A DNA stretch of 64,000 nucleotides, taken from Chimonanthus salicifolius (lineage: Eukaryota; Streptophyta; Magnoliopsida; Laurales; Calycanthaceae). Below, in pieces: positions 10,486 through 23,100 of this stretch. The notes below the pieces were generated by a model that saw nothing but the letters and a program-made list of their open reading frames with translations, had not been told where the DNA came from and searched no databases. Where the stretch lies: assembly GCA_013350335.1 (NCBI GenBank), contig CM023533.1, forward strand, positions 33,722,170-33,786,169. Direction: 5' to 3'. The position numbers were made by a program, and so were the translations under genes. The number at the start of each line of letters is the position of its first letter. The first letter of the stretch is position 1.

Positions 10486-12193
10486 TTCTATATTTAGGCG
10501 TGTCCTAGGAAAACATGTATGGTTCATTCATGCATGAATTAGCCCTTATTTGGCCACATTTATTAGGTCCTACAACTTCCATTTAGTTCATCATCATCTA
10601 AACCTTTATTGCAGCCCTCCCTGCCCCGCTCCCCCCCACCCCCAAACTTTTTTTCTCTTCAACCTTCTGTCTATATTGTGTATTTGTTGATACTATCACA
10701 GAGAGAGCTTCTGTCTTGATGCTGGTGCAAAAAATAGTATGTTCAATTGGGTAATTAAATACATTATTTAAATTCATACTACATTCTAGTCACGATTATG
10801 CTGGGGGAATTACCCAAATTAAGTTTGAACTAAATGGTAAAACCAAAGCAGATAATGTTCAACTTGTTAGAAATTATTGAATTAGGTGTATTGACGTTCC
10901 ATTTGAGAATTTTGACACTTATGAGATGTATGGTTGTTCCATTTTACCAACCACGTATATGCACATGTTTTAAAGATATTCATTAAGAACCGATTGAGAT
11001 CTCTTAAAGTTCATGAATTCATTTTGATACATTGAGGATTGCTCTTGCTTTTTGTCTTAGAAATTGAGCTTTTGTATGAGCTGTTGACCATTTCTTGCCA
11101 TATTGTAGTTACAGCTGTATCATGAGTGGCATTTCTTCTACTCATCATAGTGTAAATCTATCTAGTATAGACGTTTATGTTGTTTCTTGATGAGATATTT
11201 TGAAAGAAGCACCTATATGAAAAAAAACCCAAACTTTTAATAAGTGTTTTTAAAAAGTCCTCTGTCATAATTCTAGACATGGTATACAATTTTAATCTAT
11301 TATTTTCAAAATTGAAGTTTGACATGGTTGTCAACCCCATCCAAATATAAGAAACTACACAGGGCATTTAGATTAGCTAAAGTATCAAATTTCAATTGCA
11401 TATAAAAAATTTAGCCATCTAATTTAAGGCCACAAAATTAATGGTTCAAGTTGAAAAATCAAATGGCTGCAAATAGCTTATGCCTTTAATTTTTTGTATT
11501 TTAACAAATCTAAAGTTCTATTTTATTTTGTAACAATGGAGTTAATGTCACATCCAACTGCATTTTTCAAAAATGATAGATTAAAATTCATGAAGCATGT
11601 GTTGAATTAAGACAAAGGTTTTTTTCCTCTTTTTTTTTTTTTCAATTTTTAAAGTTTGACATAGTTTTTGGCTTTACCAAAATATAGTAAACTAGAGGTC
11701 CCCTCTAGATTAGCTTAAATATCAAATTCAGCCTCATATGAAATTTTTAGCTATCCTAATCAAAGGCCATGAAATTAATAATTGAAGTTAAAAAAATAAC
11801 TCCAATGGCTAAAACTATCACATGCTTTTGAATTTTTGTACTTTAACAAATCTAGAGTTCTATTTTTATTCTGTATGGTACTGAACTACTGATTCAACTT
11901 TGAAAAGATAATTAAAATCTGTATAGCATGTGTTGAATAGGGATAAAGAGGGATTTTTTCGAAGCACTTATCTAATATTTGGGTTTTTTCTCAAAATATA
12001 GAAAAATGGGACTTTTCAGATTAAACAAAAAGATTAGGTCTTTCAAAATATTCGTTTTTTAATCACTAATTTGGATCAAATGTTAAAACATAGCTATTGA
12101 AGGAGTAGCACTCAGAGGTCATTAATTTATTGCCATGCTTCTTTTGCTTTCAAACTTTTTGAATAATGTAGGGTATGTATTTTTTACCTTCAG
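10486..12193. other. Non-coding DNA upstream of MFP2 copy 1 exon 2 (probably intron 1)
   Basis: AT-rich sequence with no credible open frame. I looked for the expected first exon (start codon, basic N-terminus and the INPPVNSL block seen in copy 2) and did not find it here. The stretch holds one diverged tandem duplication (11,308-11,950). A pyrimidine-rich acceptor precedes exon 2 at 12,194. Confidence 0.6.
11308..11950. repeat. Diverged tandem duplication, unit about 332 bp
   Basis: The order AGTTTGACAT, ATTAGCT, AAATTTTTAGC/AAATTTAGCC, AAGGCCA, AATTAAT, TTTAACAAATCTA, AGTTCTATTTT and CATGTGTTGAAT is found twice, once from 11,308 and again from about 11,641. Divergence is considerable. No termini or coding potential were seen. 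Confidence 0.75.
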
Positions 12194-15100
12194 TTTTATT
12201 CAGCTTAAAAGACAACTATGAGCAAGCTTTACGAAGGGATGATGTAAAAGCAATAGTAATCACAGGTAAAATGACTTGATCTCTATCATTTTCAACAGTT
12301 TTCTTTTAAATGGCAAAGAGATGGTTGACCAGGGTGCACGGGGCTCACATCTTTGGATGATTAAACAGGTTCAAAAGGCAAATTTTCTGGAGGTTTTGAT
12401 ATTACAGCCTTTGGTGGAGTTCAAGGAGGAAGAAAGGGTATGGTTAGTGAAATACTGAATTTTTTTTTCCTTTTTTTTATCTAACTTTCCCCATGTATAA
12501 TTGTATATTTGTGCATCGGATAGCGGAGGAGCCAAAGCCAGGTTACGTGTCAATAGATGTTCTAACTGACATGTTTGAAGGTATTGAATAGTTTCATCCT
12601 TTATGTCCATTTCGTGATTTTGTTGGTTTTCTCTCAAGTAGTTTGTCATTTTTCAAATTGGGGAAATTTATTATTTTCCCCCTTTACTAGTCTAAATATT
12701 TGTGTTTCACGGTTGACACATCATTTGGACCTTGCAAGTTTGTGCTTAAATTCCAGCACAATGACAAGGGTGTGCTGGCATGTCAACTGTGGAATACTTT
12801 AGGTTCTAAAAATTTGTGCTGGTCACCTCCATTGTTATTAAATAACTATTTTTTGTTTTAACTTCTCAGCTGCAAGAAAGCCTTCAGTGGCAGCAATTGA
12901 TGGCCTTGCTCTTGGTGGTGGGCTAGAGGTTGCAATGGTATGCTTTGTGATCTTTGTCAATTTGAATTATGTTTGGGCTAAGTTGTCATTTATGACATGG
13001 TTATTCTTAACCAGGCCTGTCATGCTCGAATTTCTACTGCTACTGCTCAACTAGGCCTGCCTGAACTTCAACTTGGACTAATTCCTGGATTTGGAGGTAT
13101 GTTTTATGCATTAAGCAAAGTTAGAATCTGGAATCATGCTTCTTCTGTGATTGTTGGATGTTATTTGGTGAGGCTATCCCATATTAGACACGGTATCACT
13201 TTGTGAAGTTCACTTACTTTGTTCTTGGTGGAAGTTAGCCATTGTCTCTTTTTTTGCTCATCTTCCTTTTCTTGTGTTGCATTTGGAGCCAAGCATTTGT
13301 TACTTTTGTTTTCCTCTCTTTTTAAATTGAGAAATGTATAATGTAGTGTTCTAATTTAAGCACAAGCATGTAGGTGGGACCCACAGACACATGAATAAGA
13401 AAATTCATCTATGGAGTCCACAAATTTGTTCACGCCATATATTTCTCTTGGCCAGGTCCCACTGTATGCAGATTATCATCAGTCCCAATGTGCATGTCTC
13501 ACAGTGCTCCATGTGTGGGTCCTGTACATACATCGTCATGGGTGGTGCCATACAAGATGTCTCACCATGTTTGCTCCTCATGGGTGGGGCCCACTATTTG
13601 GTTGCCTAGTGCCTACCATACCATACAAAATTTCCTTTGTTGGACCTCACCATGCATATCTTTTCTTGAAGGGTCTAAAATTTTCAGTTCCAAAGCACAC
13701 CACATGTCCATGCATGGGTCCCATTGTGCAAGTGCCTTACTGTAAGTGTGTCTATTGTCCACTGCTTAGTCTTATACCATACATAGATAGTGGTGCATCC
13801 AACCGTGGGTTCTAAGAATTCAAGATGACTCAGTCATGTTTGAGTAAAATCATAGGCTTGTATCAGTCCCAAAATACAGGAATTAGTCTCTTTATATGAG
13901 AATAGTGTCACGGATGAGACTCCGTGACACAACTATCAACTAAGAAGGCTGACTTTGGGGCAAAAAATGTGCACAAGGTACCAAAAGAGAGAGGCTATTT
14001 TGCTTAGAGTTTTTCAGAATGCCCAAAAATGGCCTTGAAAGTGCTAGATGAGTCTGGAGGAATGGAAGGTTCGAAGTATTCAACGAGGCTCTCCAAGATG
14101 CTAGAGTCGTGTAGAGTTCTCTAGAATGATATAGAATACTGTAGTACCATATGGAAGAGTTTTGAGTTTTATGGAATCAAATGGAAGTATGTAGGGATGT
14201 ATGGAGTCTTGTGAAATCTAGAGTAATGTGGAATGCTCTAGAGTAGTTTGGACCAGCGTAACAAATACCGCCGGTATTTTCGTTTTTACCTGCGAAAATA
14301 TCGGGAAAATAACGTTACTGCGTTAAAAACGCGATTTTATTGCCTATGCCCTTTTTATCGGGAATTTATCGTTAAAAACGCATTTTTAACGCGAGAAATG
14401 GTAAAATCGCGTTAAAAACGCGTTTTTACCGTTTAAATTTTTTCCTACTTACACGGCTATCCCATATTCACAGACACAAGCCGCAGTGCTTCACGGGCAC
14501 TATCCCATTCACGTACACACACGCCGCTGGACACGACATGAGCAAACATGGATAAAATTTAATTATTTAAATAATAAAATTTATTTTAAAACTTTAAAGT
14601 TATTTTTTAAGCAGTGTGTACTTTGAAAATTTCTCAAATTAAATATCCGGACTAATTACGATAACCTGATAAAAATACTTTTAGACTTCAAGGTCTTTTG
14701 ACACTCCTAAATATTTAAAACACAGTATTTTACAAATAAGGGTATCTCTAGGGTGTGCCAAAAACACATGTAGGAGTATTAAAAGACCTTAAAGTCTTAA
14801 AGTATTTTTATCAGATTATCGTAATTCGCCCGGATATTCAATTTGAGAAATTTTGGAAATACACAGTGCCTAAAAAATAACTTTAAAGTTTTAAAGGACA
14901 TTTTATTATTTAATACACTATGCACATTATTTTTAAGCACTGTGTATTTCTAAAATTTCTCAAATTGAATATCTGTACTAATTACGATAATGTGATAAAA
15001 ATACTTTAAGACTTCAAGGTCTTTTGACACTCCTAAATGTGTTTTCGGCACACCCTAGGGATACCTTTATTTGTAAAATACTGTGTTTTAAATATTTAGG

Positions 15101-18100
15101 AGTGTCAAAAGACCTTGAAGTCTTAAAGTATTTTTATCGGATTATCGTAATTAGTCCGGATATTTAATTTAAGAAATTTTCAAAGTACACACTGCTAAAA
15201 AAATAGCTTTAAAGTTTTAAAATAAATTTTATTATTTAAATAATTAAATTTATTTCAGGTTGTAAATTTGAAAATCCCTTTATTTGATTTAAATTATCTC
15301 ATAATGCAAACTTCAGAAAAAATCCCTTTATTATATTAATTTTTATTATTATTTTAAATATTTATATTTTCCGCGAGATTTTCCCGTTAAAAATCCGAGA
15401 ATTTGAAAATATCCCATTATTAACAGTTGCCGTTAATATCCCAAGAACGGTATTTGTGACTATGGTTTGGACAAGTAAGAGTCTAGAAGATCTTAGAAGT
15501 GTCTGGTAGTGTAGAGATTCTTGGAGTGTTTTAGAAAAGGGTCTAAAGAAGCTTCATGTGTGGTAGGATGATGACAAGCGGCAAGATCCTATTCATTCAT
15601 GGCTAAACCCTCAAGTACAAATAGAGGTGAGGGATTTGTAGACAAGTTTGAGAGCTTGTAAAGCGCCAAGCTTGTGGAGAGCTTCATAGTGTTGTGTAAA
15701 GCTTGCCAAGAGTTCAAGCTTATTAGAGAGTGGGTGCTTGCAAGTGTTCAGGCCACCTTTAATCTTCATTTTTTAAGCAATGTAGTTTAGTGTTCCTTTG
15801 TTCAACTCTTGTGTGATTCCTTTTCCTCATTCTTGTGTGATCAAGCTTGTGTGTTTTAAGGTGATCATCTTGGTTTGAGGAATGACCAAACTGGGTCAAA
15901 GGTTTACATTTAGCGACAAAACTGCTTGAGTGAGTGCCCTGAATCAGGACAGGTCCACTACGTCCGTGAAGCTAGGCCAGCTTGGTCAAGTCTCATATTT
16001 GTGGTTTGAGTTAGCTGAACTAACTTGATCTAGACTCGGTCAAATCCATAGTTCAAAATCTCTCCTGGTAATTAAGCTTATCCTTCGCAAGCAAAAGACT
16101 TTTGGACCAACTATCTTGACTACTTATCAAGATCAACAATCTTAGATGGCACATGTAATTGCACTAGGATTTTTCATCTATCCCCAACTAGCAGGCTTGG
16201 ATTTTAGCCTAAGAAAGCCTGATGGGCTGCAGGGAGGCTTGCAATATGAGAATAGAAATGTGCTCAGACTTGAGTAAAGGGAAGCTTGTCTCTCTCTCTC
16301 TCTCTTCTCAACCTTTAGAAATCCTTCTACATAATTTGTTTCTTATTTGGTTTTTTTATGCTTCTTATGTGGGTATTCTTGTCTCATTTCAGGAACACAG
16401 CGACTCCCACGTCTCGTGGGCCTTTCCAAGGCCCTTGAAATGATGTTGGTATGTTGTTAAAATTAATGCATTCAGTTACATTTTCTTCTACTTTAATTTG
16501 AGTCCGCATTTCTCAAAAATGATGTGCAGGACTGCAGGCAGAATTAATCTATTCAAATCAATAGAAATGAATGGGATGTTATATTTTTGCATAAAACACT
16601 AAAAATTACATGCTTGCTTAATGTGGTTTCTCCTTTTGATGCCACCTCAATGGTAGTGTTGACAGAATTGGTGATGTTCCAACTAGAGTAGACACTCAAA
16701 TTTAATAAGTACATTCAAATGCACCTTCTGTCATACTCATTCTTGAAAACTTAACACTACTACTCAGACGTCAAAGGCAATTAAAGCTGATGAAGGTCTC
16801 GCCTTGGGTCTAGTGGATGACATAGTTCCACCAGATGAATTAGTAGTTGCAGCTCGTCGTTGGGCTCTCAATATTGTTGAACGTAGAAAACCATGGCTCA
16901 TTAGCCTTTACAGAACTGACAAATTAGAGCCACTTGGAGAGGCCAGGGAAATTCTCAAGTTTGCAAGAGCTCAAGTCCATAAACGAGCCCCCAATCTCCA
17001 GCATCCATTGGTTTGCATTGATGTCATAGAAGAGGGCATTGTTTCAGGACCCCGTGCTGGACTTTGGAAGGTATACTACTTCACTAGAAGTTACATATTA
17101 TATTATGCTTCTACAGTCTATGATTTGTGCAAGTCATTGGCAGGAGGTGCAAAGCTTTCAGAAACTCCTTTTCTCCGACACCTGCAAGGCATTGATTAAT
17201 GTCTTCTTTGCCATGCGTGCAACCTCAAAGGTCAAACAAATTTTGTTTTTGTTTAGATTTCATTTTTTTTTTTTTGGGTTACTGGGCACATTCTGGTTCT
17301 TACGCTTGCTTATATATGTCTGCATGCCAAGCACCAAAAATGGGGTGCCTTAAACTTTTACATTGTTGACATGTTTTTATCATCTTTTAGAAAGTACCAT
17401 CCATGTGGAGTCATATGAAATAGAGCTATGATAGGATCTTAGTCAATAAAATATTTTAGGGTTATTTTGGGATTTATTTCTTTATTTGTACTTTCTGTTT
17501 GAGTTGTAAGCAAAACCTATATATAGGCAATAATGAAAGTCATGACAGAATTTCCCCTAAATCATAGCTGTAACTTGGAGGTTGGTTTCTCCTGAAACCT
17601 AAGTTGGAGGTTATTTCCCTTTATACTGAAGTCTCTATCCCTCATCTTCTCTTGTTTTCCAATTTTCTTCAATTTTACCCCCCTTTTTTTTTGAAAAGGT
17701 GACACAATATCTTCATGCAATCGAAAAGAGTACAAAAAGTGTCTGAGATGGACATAGATTACATCAAAGGAAAGGCATAAAAAACTAGGAAAAAGAACAA
17801 TCCAAGAACAACTCTGATCTATTGACTCCATGCTTAGTTGAAAAATCTGAGCCTATAGACTGATCTCCGAATGTGTACGAAGGATATGTTTAATGAAGAG
17901 CTTCTGTTGAAAGTGATCACTGAAAATTAACACTGCTTGCCCAATTGCTAAAATTCTGCTTCATTAGAATCATCCACCCCTACTATAACCGAGAAAAAGA
18001 ATAGAAAGAGTACACGAGGCTTGCGGGCCGTTTCGTGTATCCATAGATTAGTATCACATAAAATGTGGGGTGATGATACCCATGATATTAAAAAAAAAAT

Positions 18101-20119
18101 TATAGAAAAAAGAGTATACTCAAAACAGAAAGAAATTCCTTGCTTTAGGAATGTTACAATCAATCAAAGACAGTTAACTATCTAATTCAACTTCCTGATT
18201 TTGAATACAAAATGTACACTGAAAGATATACTGATAAATACACCGCAATTCATGCACTTCGTAAGCCTCTATGTACATTCATTTACGTAATTTAAGAAGC
18301 AAAAGGTGGAGGTTGAAGATTAAAGCAACAAGGTTTCATAGGGTCTCACCAGTACACCAGAGGATTTAATTCTAGATGCTTATGTCCATTCAATTTCATG
18401 AACACTCATTAAGAGTTATTCTCTCCTATATCAAATCCTCAAATACCTACCAGTGTTCAACCCATTTCTACTTACAAGACTCCTTTAGTCCAAAGAAATA
18501 TGTAGGGACTACATGATTACATTGCCATGCAAATTTATGTACAATGTCTCACAATTTTGTACTGCATCAGAACTATATAATTGTAAATTGATCCTGCTAG
18601 ATCAAATCATTCACTTTGTGAGCAATGCGTCCAACATTGTGCCAGTTAATAAGAGCTTTAGATAGGGTGTTTTCTTTCTTCTTCTTTTTTCCCCTTTTAA
18701 CTAGAAACAAGAACAGTGTATTATTAAAAAATTAAGAAAAGCAGTAAATCCAAGGTATAGAAGATCTATACTAGAGCAATAAGAGCCATACAAACAAAAT
18801 ATAATAACTAAAACAAAGAGAAACTGAGAAAACCCAATGCCACATACACTCCAAATACCCAATTATAAACACAGTCCGCAAAAGCTTTGCTCCCTCTCCA
18901 CTCCAACTCTTGCCAGAAAATCAGCAATCTTATTTGCTGACCTCCTAATAAGTCGAAATACAACTGTCTTTTCCCTACAGGTCTTCCTATTATCCCTCAC
19001 CACATGTGTAAACCTCTAGGGGGTTTCTTCTTACCACTTCCCAAGCTAAAGCGGTCCTAGAGCCCCCTTCTACAATCAAGTCACTCTCCCTATAGCTTAA
19101 CCAAAGCTCAATTGTCCTCGTTGATTTCTGTATAATAAATGGATAATAGCAACCATGCAAATTTAATTTTCATGAAATGATATGCAATCTTATTCTTCTT
19201 TTCTCCTTGTGTGAATGTTCATGAATGCAAGAATCAGATTTACGTTGATAAATCTATTTTTGACATACCTACCACCATATGGAAGTTCTAGATGCAGCAG
19301 TGGTTTGATGTTGACGTTTACTCATCTAGCACTCATCACATTACAGGTTCCTGGGATCACTGACTTGGGTTTGGTACCAAGGAGAATAGGTAAGGTGGCT
19401 ATTCTTGGAGGAGGACTAATGGGATCTGGCATAGCCACTGCATTGATACTGAGTAATATTCCTGTAATCCTAAAAGAAGTAAATGAGAAGTTCCTAGAGG
19501 CAGGCGTTGGCAGAGTCAAAGGTGTATATATATTTAAGTTCTAATATTGTATTAGGATTATTATGTTCTGGTGTTCTATTTTAATCCCAATGAACATTTT
19601 TTTACCCTCTCCAATACTACTTTTTGCAGCCAATTTGCAAAGTCGTGTCAAAAAAGGAAAGATGACCCAAGAAAAGTTTGAGAGAACCATCTCCCTTCTT
19701 AAGGGGGTTCTTGACTATGAAAGCTTTAAAGATGTGGACATGGTTATTGAGGTGAGATCGGATTTAATTTTTAACATTGATGTGTTTGAATTTGGGTATG
19801 TCCCAAATTTCAAGTTGTTTGACTTTCTTGGCAGAACTTTATGTTACCTCTGTATCTGGAAGAGTACAAAAATCTGAACTCTTGTCTTATGGGGTGCCTT
19901 TTGTGCCTATTTCTTCACATCTTTCAGTTTCAGTTACAAGATTTATGTTGATTTTGGGAGAGGAAAATTGTACTATCTACTTGTAATCTCATGTTTCCTG
20001 ACAACTCCACATTTAGTGGCGGAAAAAGACCATCTAATCTGCAAAAATATTCAGACCGTTGACATTTTGATGAATCAAACGACACCATCTTTCTTATCTT
20101 TTCCAGTTTTCATCAACTG

Positions 20120-20150
<31 letters not shown>

Positions 20151-23100
20151 GATTTTTCTATGTTCTGGTTGGAATCTTGTGAAACAGGCTGTTATTGAAA
20201 ATGTCTCACTAAAGCAACAAGTTTTTGCTGATCTTGAAAAGTACTGCTCACCTGATTGCATACTTGCTACTAACACTTCTACGATTGACCTGAATTTGAT
20301 TGGTGAAAGAACCAAGTCCCATGATCGTATTGTTGGTGCACATTTCTTTAGGTAATATTTCTTTCTGGAAGCTCCATATGTCACTACTATTTCCCTTCAT
20401 TTTGTCACTGCAACTGGGGTTATCTTCTGTTCCAGTCCTGCCCATGTGATGCCACTGTTGGAAATAGTTCGGACTCAAAAGACATCCTCTCAAGTGATTG
20501 TGGACTTACTAGATGTTGGGAAGAAAATCCGTAAAACCCCTGTTGTCGTTGGGAACTGCACTGGTTTTGCCGTCAATCGTATTTTCTTTCCTTATTCACA
20601 GTCTGCTGCCTTGCTCGTGGATCGCGGTTTGGATGTATATCAGATTGATCGTGCAATTGCCAAGTTTGGAATGCCTATGGGTCCATTCAGGTAATTTCAG
20701 AAATATTACACTGGTTACACATGACCTAATCTATTTCTGTTTTGAATTAAATAGCTGATTGGATGGTTTTCTATTCTGTCAAGCTCATGGAAAAAATTTG
20801 TGGATGGATCACATTCAGTGGGATATTGTGTTTCTGAATTTTCTGCCCAATATCAATGTCGGTTGGTTTGCTGATACTCTGATTATGGTGAAAAGGCATA
20901 GGGAAAAAGAGTTTACATTTTTGTGCATATGGACTTCCAGTCTCCACATAAATTTCACTGCATACTGAATAGATAACTGCCATTCTACCAAGTATTGGAA
21001 TTGCAATAAAATAATACAATTGGAATATGATTTGTCAAATTTGTAGAATTATCTTGTTCTAGTGCCATGCAGTGGAAATGTTGCTGGGAAGATTATTCTT
21101 TTTTGATAAAAATGTTTTTAGTATTTTTTTCTACAAGAGAAACCATTGGATCTAGATTATACCAATATAAGAACCTTAAAAATAATCTACGATTGAACTT
21201 GTGTCTATATCCATCTTAAGGTGTAGTTATGATGATACAATGGCCTAGTCTTGGTTGTTTTCAATGTTTGGCTTGATGACAAGATTAGATCTATTATGAG
21301 AGACCTTGATGTGGAGATCTTTTCCCTCCTCTCACCAATAAGATACAATGATGATGTTAGGGAAATAAAAAGTGAGAAACTCTAAGAGTTGAGGACATGA
21401 GTTGGGAGTGGTGAGAGGTATTTTTTGTCATAGGAAGCTTCTCCTATTAGAGATTGCCCATATCCTTTATTGATCATGCTAGCTTGGGGTTTCAATATAT
21501 ACAAGGGCTCTCTCCTAAGAATGAGTTTGAATGGCCTTGGCTTGAATATGATGCCTATAAAATTTCATCTTGATTGGATAAGAGAGTACATGTTTTTTAA
21601 AGCCCTCAAAATTTCACATTTATCTAATAGTAGAAATTCATTGTATTAGATCAATAGGCTTTAAAAAGTCAAATTGGTTGAGGGAGAAGCCTGGGAGTGA
21701 AGAGTTGGTGGATTTTGGTGGTTGTGGGGAGGGAATTGGATTCATCAGGTCTACTATGGGCCCCACTGATGCATGATAGGGGATAAGGTAACCTTAAATG
21801 CTTAAATTGATTACAAAGAAATTGAAAAGGATGAAAATAATGCACCTTAAATCTAATATGTGCTTAAATTAAATTCCAATTAATACTTGTAGTTAATTAA
21901 TATAAATTTACCACACACATGCAAATATTAAGAAGATAATGTGCTTAATGGGAATAAAGAGAAATTAAGCAACTAATCAATTCCGATGGAGGCTCGGGTC
22001 TACTAGTCAAGGAATGGATTGTACGGTGCTGAATGGTTATTAAACACTTAGGCATGTGGGTATTCTTAAGTTCTATTAAAATAAAACACACGGATGGAAC
22101 TGGCGGAAGGAGGAGATGCGAAGGGTCTGTTTGTGCGGCGGAAATGGGGCGAGGGACAGTGACGTTGGAGGCAAAGAAAAGAGAGTAAAAGGAGAGGCGA
22201 TGGAAGGAAGAAAGGGTTAGGGAGTTGCAGCAACAGGAAAGGGGACATATATGGGTTGCCAAAAGAGGCTCGGTAAGGGCGGAAGGATGGGAAGAAGTTC
22301 TGGTGGTGGCGCCAGGGTCAAAAAGGGGTTGATGGCGACAGCTAATGGCTCAAGAGAGAGGGGCGACAAGGCTGGAACGGTCTAATAGGGTTGGCGAGAG
22401 GAGCATGGGAGTCCAGGGTGCGTGGCTATGGCAAAAGGTATGGTTCTGGGGCAGGTAGAAGTCAGATCAGAGGGAAAAGGGGTGGCGATAGGGGGAGGGT
22501 TCATGAGTTGTGGCGGAAACCTGGAAATCTAAGGAAGGGGAAAAACGAAAACAGAGAAAAGGAGAGAGGGGAGATCAAAAGATAGAAAATACCTGTAGAC
22601 GATTGAAGATTTCACACCTTCGGGCTTCTCGCCAAATTCTTGCGGCTTCTCACCTCTCCGATTTCTCACTAGAGTTCCATGGTTTTTCATTCCATCGTTA
22701 ATAGCCCTAATGAGGGATTACATGGCTTTTATAATAAAATTACAATGAAATAAAAAGACCAAAATACCCCTAATTACACAATGACTAAAATACCCTCAAA
22801 TAAACTAAAAATAATCCAAAAAAAAAATTAACACCATACACTGAAACTAAATAAATCAAATAACTGTGACTAGACTAAATAAATCTAATGAATGCTCTGC
22901 ATCACCCACAAACCAAAGTTTGCATGAAAGCAGTGTTGTCAAAATCGTCCGAGTTGCGAGGCAACTCGGACGAGTCGACTCGACTCGGATGGTCAATCGA
23001 GTCAACTCACTGGTCAACTCGAAAAGTGGTATCAATCGTCCGATTTTTTCCGAAATCGCAGATCGTGCGATGCCGAACTCTTCAATTGCACCATCGTGCG

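Noticed and set aside
13391..13815. Overlapping short frames with His, Cys and Trp richness
   Set aside because: They arise from repeated GTGGGACC and GGGTCC words in non-coding DNA; three frames are equally open.
13370..16096. Second solo LTR in intron 6 of copy 1
   Set aside because: The promoter-like region is suggestive but the ends share only a 4-bp agca, so it is kept only as a low-confidence feature.
21945..22262. 105-aa minus-strand open frame with a Ser/Leu-rich start
   Set aside because: It lies wholly inside the 21,767-22,904 solo LTR and has no family similarity; likely LTR leader sequence.
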